64,000 nt of DNA from Selaginella moellendorffii (Eukaryota; Streptophyta; Lycopodiopsida; Selaginellales; Selaginellaceae): assembly GCF_000143415.4 (NCBI RefSeq), contig NW_003314331.1:70266-134265 (forward strand). The letters are read 5' to 3'. The notes beneath the pieces were generated by a model, which did no database searches, was not told the DNA's origin, and saw only the letters and a list, made by a program, of their open reading frames with translations. Of this stretch, positions 1-10,020 are shown one piece after another. The translations under genes were made by a program, and so were the position numbers. How positions within the stretch are numbered: position 1 is the stretch's first letter; the number at the start of each line of letters is the position of its first letter.

Positions 1-789
1 GTCTTTGCATAAATAAGTTAGTGACCCCTTTATCCTTTTTTTGGGGAGTACCATCAAAGAATTCACTTAGCACTAATTTATTAATATTTACTTTCGAAGC
101 TCGGTTTTATAACAAGAGGTCTTATGTTGATATAAGCTCAAATTTATCTTCTATTGCATAGCCTATGCCATATGTTGGCATCTACAATTGTATCATACAA
201 TACAGCCAATATTCATTCTCTATAGCAATGACTATACTCATGTATAAGTATAGGATAACAAGGATTTAATTGTGTATATGGGTGATTTTGAGCTTGAGTT
301 TAGTCATTGTGGGTAGTGTTGAGTTAAGCTTTTGACCTCATCCTTGGTATGGATTGGTTATAGTACAATCATATTAATTATGATTATAAGGCTTTTCCCC
401 TTTGTCTCATATTTCTTTATTTTTCTTTCATTTATCTAATTTTTATTCCATTTTGTTTCTTTGCTTTTACCTCTACTTTTATCATTTTTTTTTCCTATTA
501 CTTTTTATTGTGTTTCTATTTTGCTTCTTTATTTCCTTTTCAGATCCCTCCGACGGTCTTTATATTGCAATGGTTGATCAACTCAAGAATGAGTGCAATG
601 ATTGGATATATGGAGCACTTAGACTAAATGCAAGGGTAAAGTGGTATAAACACCGTTCACAGGACTAATAAATCCCCAAGTCTAGAATAGGATTTATAAA
701 GGTTGTGAGTTAGACTTCTCTAAGTGGTCAAAAAGGTGGTTAAGTAATTAAAGTTGAATGGAAAATTTAGTCACTTACATATAAAACTC
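1..789. other. AT-rich stretch without a supportable gene
   Basis: No credible coding region is seen. The 88-residue open frame at 402-668 is mostly Phe/Leu/Ser from a T-rich tract and is not a believable protein. Bases 680-777 resemble the LTR end at 63766-63847, including the shared block GTAGAATGGAAAATTTAGTC (here GTTGAATGGAAAATTTAGTC), so this is retrotransposon debris. Confidence 0.5.
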
Positions 790-1790
790 CCCCAAGTGAG
801 GGGTTTGATGTGATATTCGTGGTGATGGACCAATTTTCCAAAATATCACATTTCATACCCATTTTAATGAAAGTGGATATGAAAGGTCCAAAGGAAATTA
901 TTTCAGACCGAGATAAAATTTTTATTAGCAAGTTCTAGAGAACTCTCCTAAAGCAATATTCTACCAAGCTAAAATTTAGTGTAGCCTATCATTCACAAAT
1001 AGGTAATAAATTTTAGATTAAGTATGATGGCAATAACACTTTTTGACAAATGGGTAATGGAAAGGGTGAATAGGTAGCTAAAGAAATATTTACGATACTA
1101 TATCTCTAAAAACTAAACTGATTAGATAAATTATTTAGGACTTGTGAAAATGTGCTATAACAATTCATTACATTCGAGTATCAAGTCAGCTATTGAAGGT
1201 CCTATAGCACTCGATATGGCCGAGTATCATGGAGCCACAGTAGAGGCATTCATGGCGGAAAAACTCAAGCTTAACAAAGGCAAATTGAACAAAGTCAAAC
1301 CAAAAGTATCAAAATATAGAGTTCTAATTTTGGGAAAAGGTGTGGCTAAACACAAAGAATGTAAAGTTACTAAGTGGGATTAGCTGGAAATTGACCTAAA
1401 GGTAAAAATGCATATCTTCCTATAAATGAATTAATCTTTTGTGGGGCCCTATGAGATTGAGACTTGAATTGATAAGATGGTTTATTGCCTTTAACTTCTC
1501 CAAGAAATGGAGAAGATGCACTTTATATTCTACGTAAACTTATTGAAGCCGTACTTTAACCCGCTTTGCAAAGACCAAGTGAAACCTTTATCGGAGGTTA
1601 TCCAAGGGGAAAAGAAATACAAAGTTGAGGTCATCCTTAATGCACACAAGAGTAAGTGACAAAAATGCGAAGTGAAGGAATTTTATGTGAAGTGGAAAGA
1701 ATTTCCACTCTATGAATTAACATAAAAATCAAAAGAGAACTTAGCGAATGTTTGAGATTTAGTAGAGGAATTTTTATAGGGTAGAATTTT
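790..1790 (+). mobile_element. Decayed Ty3/gypsy integrase and chromodomain (chromovirus remnant)
   Basis: Translation of the plus strand, ignoring stops and frame changes, shows integrase-core signatures: VVMDQFSKISHFIP at about 820-860, then PKEIISDRDKIFISKF at about 888-935, then a degenerate version of the usual AYHPQTDGQ segment near 985. The 79-residue open frame at 1144-1383 covers the late core and linker (YNNSLHSS block). A chromodomain-like stretch, VKWKEFPLYE followed by LVEEFL, is read at about 1689-1780. Chromodomains at the integrase C-terminus define chromoviruses. Several in-frame stops show that it is dead. Confidence 0.75.
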
Positions 1791-1939
1791 ATGTACTTAT
1801 GTAAAGTCTAATTAAAGTATCCAATTATGAAATTAAGAAATGTCATGTGTTGGGACCTAAAAATATGGGTTTAGCTAGGTTGACTAGGTATAAAGAGCTT
1901 GGGTTCAAGTCACAACCCTCTATTAGGGTAAGGTGAGGT

Positions 1940-2034
1940 GAAGGGTATAAGAACACCTATATCTCATTGTTATTGGCGTTTAGTTAAGAAGGGTATAAAA
2001 ACACCTATATCTCATTGTTATTAGTGTTTAGTTG
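1940..2034. repeat. Two-copy tandem repeat, 48-bp unit
   Basis: The unit beginning GAAGGGTATA at 1940 is repeated at 1988 with only a few substitutions. It lies in retrotransposon-like DNA. Confidence 0.85.
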
Positions 2035-2087
2035 GGCAAATCACTAAGTAGAGGGTTGCCCTTGACACCATGGGAATCATCTTCCAA

Positions 2088-2100
2088 GGGGGGGGGGGGG
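2088..2100 (+). repeat. Poly-G run (13 G)
   Basis: Uninterrupted run of 13 G in otherwise AT-rich DNA. The length may be a sequencing estimate. Confidence 0.8.
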
Positions 2101-2359
2101 AGGGAATTGTGCTAAGAATAGTAAGAATAGTGAGGTTAAGGACTTAGTCTTAAAAGAACTCTTCAATAGTGTTTCCAAAATGAATTGAAGTTGGGATTAA
2201 AGGTGAATAGCTTTGTGTGGGAGTGAATATGGGCTTAAGAAGTGCCAAAGAAGCTCCTCAAAAAAGTACTTAAAAGAAGCATTTTTGAAATGGAAATTAA
2301 TTACAATGTTCTTAACTCAAGTGGAGTGGTGTTTCATATAAGTACCATATGGCTCATTA

Positions 2360-2817
2360 GTCCCCACCCCTTCTTAGGGGCTTGGGGCCTTCCCTTCATG
2401 ATAGAGGTGGGGAGTTGAGGTATTTATACTACACCATTAGGCCATAGTATTTCCCCTTGGTGTCCTAGATTAATAGATACACCAAAGGTTTGGGATTTAA
2501 TGGGTCTTATAATCAAGCTTTATGTACTATGGGATGTTAGGAACCTAAAAACTTAGTGTGTTTGACTACTTGTGTTTACAGGAAGTGTAACCAAACTTTA
2601 AGTTTAGTTTAACTTTGGGAAGGGGATTGGGAATTTATAAAGAGTTGGTTGACACTTTGTTGCTTATGCAGTAAATAGCTAAATTTAAGTAGGATCAAGT
2701 TAAAGTTGGTATGAGAGGTAAAACTCTTAATAAAAGAACTTAGTGAAACCAAAGGCAAAGTTAGTCAAATAGATAAAGTAAGTTAGTAAATTAGAAAATG
2801 AAAACTTATGACTTACA
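2360..2817 (+). repeat. Left arm of a 0.46-kb inverted repeat, LTR-like
   Basis: The segment is the imperfect reverse complement of 3299-3755. Shared landmarks include GAGGTGGGGAGTT, CTTAGTGTGTTT, GGGGATTGGGA and GACTTACA at the inner end. The inner end in ..TTACA resembles the LTR end ..CTTACA at 63847, so the arms are most simply old LTRs in opposite orientation. Confidence 0.7.
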
Positions 2818-2883
2818 AAAGTTTTGGAGTCTTTGAGCATGTGAACTTCATCTTATAATAAAGTTTAATATGAGGAGAAGTAA

Positions 2884-3090
2884 TTTTTTCATTAAGTTAG
2901 ATATTGTTTTTAGGTATTGGCAAGTATCAATAGCAGATGAAGATATTTTCAATATTATATTTCATATACCATTTAATTTATATAAATTCTTGGTAATGCT
3001 ATTTATTTTGAACAATGCTCCACTAACTTTATAATGTATGTTGGATGAGGTTTGATTGTTAACTTCATCAATAATGTCTTGATCCACTTG
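2884..3090 (+). mobile_element. Degenerate Ty3/gypsy reverse transcriptase fragment
   Basis: Read in one frame from about 2888, the translation gives IKLDIVFRYWQVSIADEDIF, then FLVMLFILNNAPLT, matching the gypsy RT pattern SKLDLRSGYWQ...FLVMPFGLTNAPAT. The central YVDD box is not found; stops follow at once. It lies in the spacer of the inverted repeat, only about 70 bp from the left arm, so gag, protease and the start of RT have been lost. Confidence 0.75.
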
Positions 3091-3298
3091 AAAGGGATGT
3101 GGGAATAATATGTTTGCAATATTCACAAAGTGTTATATTGGTTGTAGAAAGTTAATTTAAAGTTGAAGCAATTGAAGTGGGTTTAAGGATATAATTTATT
3201 TTGGGTATTGTATTTTTTGCGAGTTTACAAGTTGGTCCTTATAAATTTATAGTTGTTTTGAAGTCTCCTATTTTAAAGTGTGTGAATAATATGTAATG

Positions 3299-3755
3299 TG
3301 TAAGTCATGAATTTTCCTTTTCAATTTATAAACTTATTTTGTTTATTCAACCATTTTTGCCTTAATTTCAATTAAGTTCTTTTGCTAAAATTCACATCTA
3401 TTATACCAATTCTAACTTAGTCCTACTTAAGTTTAGCTATTTATTGCATGAGAAACATGGCAACTCTTTATGAATTCTCAAACTTTCTCCCAATCCCCCT
3501 TCCTACGTTAGATTGAATTTAATATTCAACTACTCTCCTTGTAGTATAAGCAACTAAACACACTAAGCCTTTAGATTCTTAACATCCTATAGTATAACAA
3601 AACTTGTTTATAAAACTTTTTAAATCGTAAGCTTTGGGTGCATCTCTTGGTTCAAGACCCCAAGGCAAACACCATGGTTGAGCAACTCAATATTACCTTA
3701 ACTCCCCACCTCCATCCCACAGGGAAGGTCTAAACCCTTAGGAAAGGGCAAACCC
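3299..3755 (-). repeat. Right arm of the 0.46-kb inverted repeat
   Basis: This is the partner of 2360-2817 in reverse-complement orientation, across a spacer of about 480 bp. The arms have diverged by substitutions and small indels, so the structure is not recent. Confidence 0.7.
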
Positions 3756-4009
3756 TAATTACCTAAAAGAGGCATATATAATATAGGAGGATTTGAAATT
3801 TTTGTAAATACCCCCATATGTAACATTGCTCTTAACAAGCAAATATCCCAAAACCCTTAAAAGGGGGTGTATTCTTGTTTATGGGTCATTTTCCCTTTAT
3901 ATTTAAATCTTTGAATTGTCTATTTAGTTGCTTATAAAGGTTAAATTTAAACCAAAAGCACAAATCCAAGCACTCTTAAGGGACAATTAAATTTATTCCT
4001 CACCTCCAC

Positions 4010-4120
4010 TAATGTGAGTGTATAGAATATTAAAAAATATACATATTCAATTAGCTCAAAACTTTAATTTATATGAGCAAATAGTATATGGCATTGTTGC
4101 TATACACTTAGGCCTCACAC
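4010..4120 (-). mobile_element. Old solo LTR fragment, same family as the LTR at 60817-60994
   Basis: The string AGTATATGGCATTGTTGC, followed by TACACTTAGGCCTCACA, parallels AGTATACGGCATCGTAGC then TACACTTGGCCCTCACA at 60957-60994; the upstream AATTAGCTCAAAAC block also matches. No internal region is attached. Confidence 0.65.
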
Positions 4121-4257
4121 ATTTTAAAAAATAATTATCAACCATTTATAGTAGCTTAGGGGCTTAGTTATTATATTTTTTAATAAAGAAAAAATAATAT
4201 ACTATAATTAAAATATTTCAAAAAAACATAATAAAATATAATACTTTACAATATTTA

Positions 4258-4260
<3 letters not shown>

Positions 4261-4298
<38 letters not shown>
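4261..4298. repeat. (AT)19 microsatellite
   Basis: Pure AT dinucleotide run about 350 bp upstream of the dioxygenase gene. Confidence 0.95.
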
Positions 4299-4300
<2 letters not shown>

Positions 4301-4653
4301 ATTGATAATTTCTCTTCATATTGTTTTAGATTCTAGCATGTATATTTTCAACAGCTTTCAATTTAGAAAAATCAAAAGCCATGAGTGCATGAAATATAGA
4401 AATATGCATCTTTGTGGTATATTAATTTGCATTCATAAAATAATATATTATAGTTGAATTTTGTAGTTATTGAATTAGATTCAATTTTTATCATATTTAA
4501 TATTTGATTATAACTGAACTCAATTTCATAATTGCATACTTTTATCTTATACATAAACTTAAATAACTTAATTCCTAATTTTGTAACAATTGATTGCCTG
4601 TCACACTCCGTAGCTGTTATCCACACTCGCACACAGATTATTTCACTTTGGAT

Positions 4654-5872
4654 ATGGCTAGAGTTGCACCAGAAGAGAATTATCTCCAAGATCTGAAAGA
4701 TAGGTTTCAAGAGGCAGAAGTTCTTGATGATTCTCAAGTTCCAATAATTGATTTCTCTGGTGATCCCAAGTATATAGTAGATGCTATAGCTTGGGCTTGC
4801 CAAGAATGGGGTTTTTTCCAGGTAGGGAAAAGGTTCTTCATTTTATCTCTTGCAATTGTCCCTCCTGTCTAGGCAATAAATCACGGTGTTCCAATTGCTA
4901 GTATGAAAAATGTCCTCAAACTAGCCAAGGAAATTTTCAATCAGACATCAGAGGAGAATGAAGCCTATAATTCATTGGGGAATAAACTCAGTGATGATCC
5001 ATCTGAAGCATACAGGTAGAGAAAGATAAAAGATAAAAACTAACAAGAATCTCATGGCATTTCAATAGATATGGCTCTGGATTTAACGACAGGAAAGACG
5101 CGAAAGCAATCGACTTAAAGTATTTCCTCAGGCTGGACTATAGTCTTGCTCGAGAGGAGGACATTTGGCCAGAGTCACCGAGTTGCTTCAGGTAAAGTTT
5201 TTTCTTGCCTAAAAGTCCTTGAATCAAAATTGATGCAACAGGGAAGTAATGAAAGAGTACCATGACCAGGTCTCAACCTTTGGACACTGCTTGCTCGATA
5301 ATATTTCCAAGGGCCTTGGCTTGGAGAAAAGTTACGATCTTAAGGTAATGGGCGAGAAGATCATATGCATCATGAACTACTACCTTCCATACCACACACC
5401 GGAGCTCGTCAAGGGCGTGTCGGCTCACTCGGACCCCCGTGCTATCAGCATCCTCATCCAAGACGACGTTGGGGGACTGGAAGTTTGCAAACATGGTCGA
5501 TGGTTTGCGGTAAAGCCAGTGAAAGATGCCTTCGTCGTCAACATTGCTGATCAGTTACAGGTAAATTTCCTTCTTTTTTTTCCCAATACCATTGCTAAGG
5601 ATCTAAGTTTCCAGATAATGACGAATGCAAAATACAAGAGCGCCGAGCACCGAGTTCGAGCACACCCTGAGAAGTCGCGATTGTCCGTGGTTGCGTTTTT
5701 TGGGCCTGGAATGGACACAGTGGTCGGCCCCCTGCCAGAGATAGTAAGCGAAGAAAATCCTCCTCTCTACAGGGAATGCGTCACCAAAGACTATTTGACC
5801 CAGTTCTACGCCAACGGGCTTGATGGCAAAAGGAGCTTGGACTATGTTAAGCTCGACCGTGCTAAAGTTTGA
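4654..5872 (+). CDS. 2-oxoglutarate/Fe(II)-dependent dioxygenase (plant DOXC type)
   Basis: Five exons are read at 4654-4821, 4873-5015, 5069-5191, 5242-5560 and 5615-5872, giving about 336 residues, a normal length for soluble plant 2-oxoglutarate dioxygenases. The N-terminal non-haem dioxygenase region has PIIDFSG and a WGFFQ-INHGVP pair across the first intron. The catalytic core has the iron ligands His and Asp in AHSDP, the distal His in SAEHRV, and the RLS motif (RxS) that binds 2-oxoglutarate. Such enzymes hydroxylate or desaturate hormones, flavonoids or alkaloids in the cytosol; the substrate cannot be told from sequence. The start at 4654 was chosen because upstream codons of the same frame do not look like family sequence. 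A broken paralogue follows directly. Confidence 0.9.
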
Positions 5873-6014
5873 GAAGAACAATGCCATGAACATATAATAA
5901 TCTGTCTTCTAAGAAGTTGGAAGTTTGCGTAGGAAGACTAAAGACTTTGTTTGCTCTACACGGCATTGTTTGAGGCTACAGTTTTCTGGGCGTTTTGAGT
6001 TGTGGACAGACTTC

Positions 6015-6021
6015 TATATAA
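6015..6021 (+). promoter_or_regulatory. TATA-like box before the broken dioxygenase copy
   Basis: TATATAA lies about 60 bp upstream of the ATG at 6079. The paralogue therefore seems to have been duplicated with promoter DNA before it decayed. Confidence 0.4.
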
Positions 6022-6078
6022 GACATTGTTTCTCCTCTCAAACATCTACAACGTCGCAGGCGTGAATTACTACGAGTT

Positions 6079-6480
6079 ATGGCAGCGTCGCAAGCCAAAC
6101 TTGACCCGGCAATTCCAGTAATTGATTTTAGTGGCGAACGCTGTGAGACAATCAAGGCGGTGGCCGATAGTACTTACATTCTATCGACAGGATTTTTACA
6201 CATTTTCAGGCTACAAACCATGGAGTTCCAGCGTCCAGCGTCCAAAGCATCGACCTGGCGCGCGAGTTTTTTTATCTCCCTCTCGACGAGAAGAGATCTT
6301 CCAACGCTGCAAACGAGAAACTCATAGGCATCTGGAAGGACCAATCGGGAGTTAATTCCTACCATGAGGACTTTGCGAGGAGCAAAGGCCAAGACCGGGA
6401 CTGGCGAGACGCCCTCGTCGTCAACTAGCTCAGAAACACGAGGCCTGGCCAAAAGCTCCACCTTCCTTCCGGTAAGACCG
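6079..6480 (+). pseudogene. Truncated 2-oxoglutarate dioxygenase paralogue
   Basis: It starts with an ATG and a PAIPVIDFSGE block like that of the upstream gene. Past a putative intron it continues in shifted frames with NHGVPASSVQSIDLAREFF-like and WKDQSG-like segments. In-frame stops occur (for example in the ...VVN-stop-LRN stretch near 6424), and the iron-binding core is absent. This is a 5' fragment of a tandem duplicate. Confidence 0.7.
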
Positions 6481-7119
6481 CTGGATGAGACAACCATTTA
6501 GTTGGAATTTTGCTTGCATTTGTTTCTCATTAAAAGCAAATGCAAGCACAAAGATTTCAAAGTAGAATCAGAAAGTTTTAAAAGGACTAGCTTATGGCTA
6601 CGAGAATAAATCTCTACAATGTTGCGTTGGATGTTTGCAATTGCAAGTAACTTCTTGGCAAAGTCCTCTGTTTCTTTAATCTTCTGTGAAGGTACATTTT
6701 TGTTTCTACATTGGATTCCTTTGCATGTCTATCTGTGAGAACTCTAATGCGTGCATTCAAAGAGACCTCAAGGCTGGACAGCTCTCTCTTCCAGAGTGAA
6801 GCCAAAGATATGATACTCTGCTTTGTTGGTTCTTATTGTTTGCCTCTTCCTAGTCTTAATGCCAAGGGATGTACCAAGGTGAGAAGCGCAAGAGAACCAA
6901 GCGTGTGCTGCTAGAAGCTATGCAATCACCAGGAGGTTCGTATCTCTTTAATCGATCTCTGAAGAGGACAAATACCTCCAGAGAAGAAATGGCAGTAGCA
7001 GCTCCACCGGGGAGGAAATCCAGGCAACCAGGTGCAGCACAGACAAAGATGCTAGTAGCGTTTCTTCACATGACTTCATTCTGGTCCAGCAAATATCGGC
7101 TCTCCTGTGGCTGGACTCG

Positions 7120-7930
7120 TTGGAAGTTTCGGCTCTAATCGACATCCGGAGCAGCTCGACTTCCTGGCGAGCTGGGATTTCTCGCACGACCCCTGCAGCA
7201 GCTTAAACGGGGTGGTGTGAGGCGTCAACCACGTAACCATGCTCAGCCTTGGCGGCGGGATCCCGGACTAGCAGGAACTCGGAGCCCATCGCTGGGGAAG
7301 CTCACGTGTGAGGAGCTTGGCTCTCGTCTCGGGCCACTTTTGCATCCCAGACAGGCGGCCTCAAGGACCTCCCGTTCATCGGCCTCACCAGCAATTGCCT
7401 CTCCTTCTCCGGGTTGTGCAGCATCCAAAGCATGAACTTGAGCTTTGACGGGGAGTCCACCGGAGGAGGTGGCGAAGCTCCCGAATCTCAACACGCTGAC
7501 GCTCTCGCACAACTCCATGTCAGGTGCGCTGCCACTCTTCTCGGCCATGCTCATCCACCTCGACCATCTAACGCTGGCCACGAGGACGATGCAGGCGTTT
7601 CTCGACCTGAGCTTCAACCAGTTCATCGGAGGCATCCCGCCAGAGATCTTCGGCTTCCGGATCAGCAACCTCCTCTTCCAGGGGCCAGTCCAGGTTCTAA
7701 CCACGTCCTTCACAGGCATCCCATCGGTGGTGGATCTCAGCTAAAACTGTCTCACAGGCCGCAGGGCTGGCGTTCGCTCTTTCTCAACAACAATCGCTTC
7801 TCCAGGGCGGTGCCGCAGGAGTTTGTGGACGCCATGTTCGGGGACCTCCAGGTCTTGTACCTCCAGCACAACTACATCGCCAACATCAACCTGGCGTCCA
7901 CCATCCCGCTGCCTACGATATACACATTTT
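7120..7930 (+). pseudogene. Leucine-rich-repeat protein pseudogene
   Basis: Shifting among frames gives an LRR N-terminal cap (WDFSHDPC near 7170) and then LRR units: VAKLPNLNTLTLSHNSMSG, FLDLSFNQFIGGIPPEIFG, VVDLS and LQVLYLQHNYI. Stops and frameshifts interrupt every region (for example TGA in GVV-stop-GVNHVTMLSLGG near 7218, and TAA at 7742). No membrane segment or kinase follows. It probably derives from an LRR receptor-like protein. The nearby receptor kinases have malectin-like domains and only a short LRR region, so they are not the obvious source. Confidence 0.7.
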
Positions 7931-10020
7931 TGCATCCATTACAATTGCCTCAACTCGTCGTCGTCGGATCCAAGAGTTTTAAGTTAGAAACTGGCTATTT
8001 TTACAAAGGTGGTGGCAATAAATACCTGCAATCCGGAAGCCCTATTCTTGTTCAAGTTTTTTTTCGAGGATGCCTGCTTGTATTTGTTCGCCCACAACCC
8101 AAGCTACATCGCCAATACGACACTACATGGATGAGGGACACCAAGGTGGACAATAAGAATGGAGCTGCCAATCTCAATCTTTCGAAAGAGTCAACCAAGG
8201 AATTTGTGAATAATTAGCTACTAGTTTCCTGCTGTTAAAATAAGAGGATGGAGCTCGTGCTACATTGAAATACAGCAGGTTTTGTGTTATGGACTCAGTC
8301 CTTGATGGGGGGAGGGTTTTCCTTCCTTGTCTGGGAGGAGGCATCCGATCCCGTTCGATCGCTGATTCGCCAGTCAGAATCGGTTTGCGTTACTTATAGA
8401 AAATAAGAATACTAATCATCTACGCTCTGGGCGCACAGGAAGAGATCGAGGGAAGAAATCTCTAGAAATAATCCATGCTCAAGCTTTAATCAACATGGGT
8501 GCTGGAATGACTTTGGGCTGTTCAACAGTCCAAAGCAGAAGTTCGTAACTTGAGGCTGGCAGCATCCATCGCAGCCACAACGTTCTTCAAGTTGTTTTTG
8601 CATAACACATACATCCTGTCTAGCTGCTATTTTGATCTGCGCATTGATCCATCCTTGTAGTTTTGTTATTTTGAGGTGGAAAGAAAGAATGATGCACTTC
8701 TAGGCGTGTATTTAAATTTGAAGCTCCTCTCCAATCTTGCAAATTTTTGCCATGATTTCGTCCTCGGCCATGAGTAGCTCTAGGTGTGTTTTGTCAATGC
8801 AGGGAGTGCAAAAAGCTTTAGGTTTTGAGCATCTCAGCAAATCTTGGATGCCATCTACTGCCTCTTTGGAAAAAATTGTCCAGCGCTGGGAAATTCTATT
8901 TGACAAGAAAGAGCATCCACTTTCTATCAAGCAGAGGTGATTAGAGTTGAAACAATGATGCACTACTTTCTCTTTATTAGTTCTTGCTCAAGAGGAGCGC
9001 ATAAACTGGACACATGAAAAACCACAAAGTTTAAGGATTCTCAAATATCCCACTAAAAAAGTGAGATTTTTCTGACAAAGTGTATATTAGATACTTAAAT
9101 TATTTGATGCTCCTATGACCGGAGAAAGAGACCAAATGCCATTGTATAACTTCATATTTGCAAATTATCTCTGGTTAGAACATTTTAACTTTGTGGTGGT
9201 TAAAACCATTTTACCAGGAAAATGCTCCGGACAAAACTATCCCAATCTTCCAAGTCCTAAGATAACTGGGAGAGTCTTACACCCATGTCTCACGTGCCAA
9301 GATCGAGAAGAAAAGGTAGCATCGCCTATAAAAGATATTATCCACCAACTTTTGAGAAATAAGCACAAAGTCTCTGACCGTTTCAAAACCTTTTAAGCAT
9401 TTAGCCCTTTCAAATGTGTCTTTGAATCCCTATGCCTGGTGACGAGGAAACTTCCGATGGTCGATCCAAGAGTGCTACTGATACCAGCTTGCGAAGCCAT
9501 GATTGCAGCAAAGAAACATTTCGTCAATTTATCTTATCACTCGGAGAAACTTTTCAGAAAGTAGAAATTTTGTTGCTATAAAAGATTCTAGAGAGACTAT
9601 TCTTGGGATGGAAGACTCAGCAATAAACACTCAGCAATAATTGCTGTTGGTTCTTAATTTAACCACTGAAAAAAGTACTTAATTAACTTTTTAATGCTGC
9701 TTAAGCAAACCTGTGGATATACCTCAAACATAGGATATTCTACTATCTAACGGTTGTTATTCATTTAGATTAATTTTGTATTTATAATTTATAAACATAT
9801 TTATAATTTAAAATTTTTCTTAAACCCTTTCTTATATATTATTTTTTATTCTATTATCTAATGGTTCATATGCAATAATATTAATCTTGTGTTTATAAAT
9901 TACAAAAATTCTTATAATTATAAACTTTATTTGATCAATTGAATTAATAAATAAGAATAATACTACTATTAAGCAAACTAAATGTTAATACATGCAACAC
10001 GTAACAATTTATTATAAATA
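7931..10020. other. Intergenic, no recognised gene
   Basis: Overlapping short frames at 8712-8963 (minus, 83 codons) and 8737-8940 (plus, 67 codons) have no family resemblance I can name. Bases 9660-10000 are very AT-rich and precede the 3' end of receptor kinase A. Confidence 0.4.

Noticed and set aside
402-668. 88-codon frame rich in Phe and Leu, resembling a membrane protein
   Set aside because: It comes from a T-rich tract in retrotransposon debris; no coherent topology or conserved end.
4372-4803. 143-codon minus-strand frame before and over dioxygenase exon 1
   Set aside because: AT-rich, Ile/Tyr/Phe-heavy translation; it overlaps a well-supported exon on the other strand.
7414-8217. 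267-codon plus-strand frame in the LRR pseudogene area
   Set aside because: LRR motifs are in other frames over the same bases; this frame gives His/Pro/Ala-rich nonsense.
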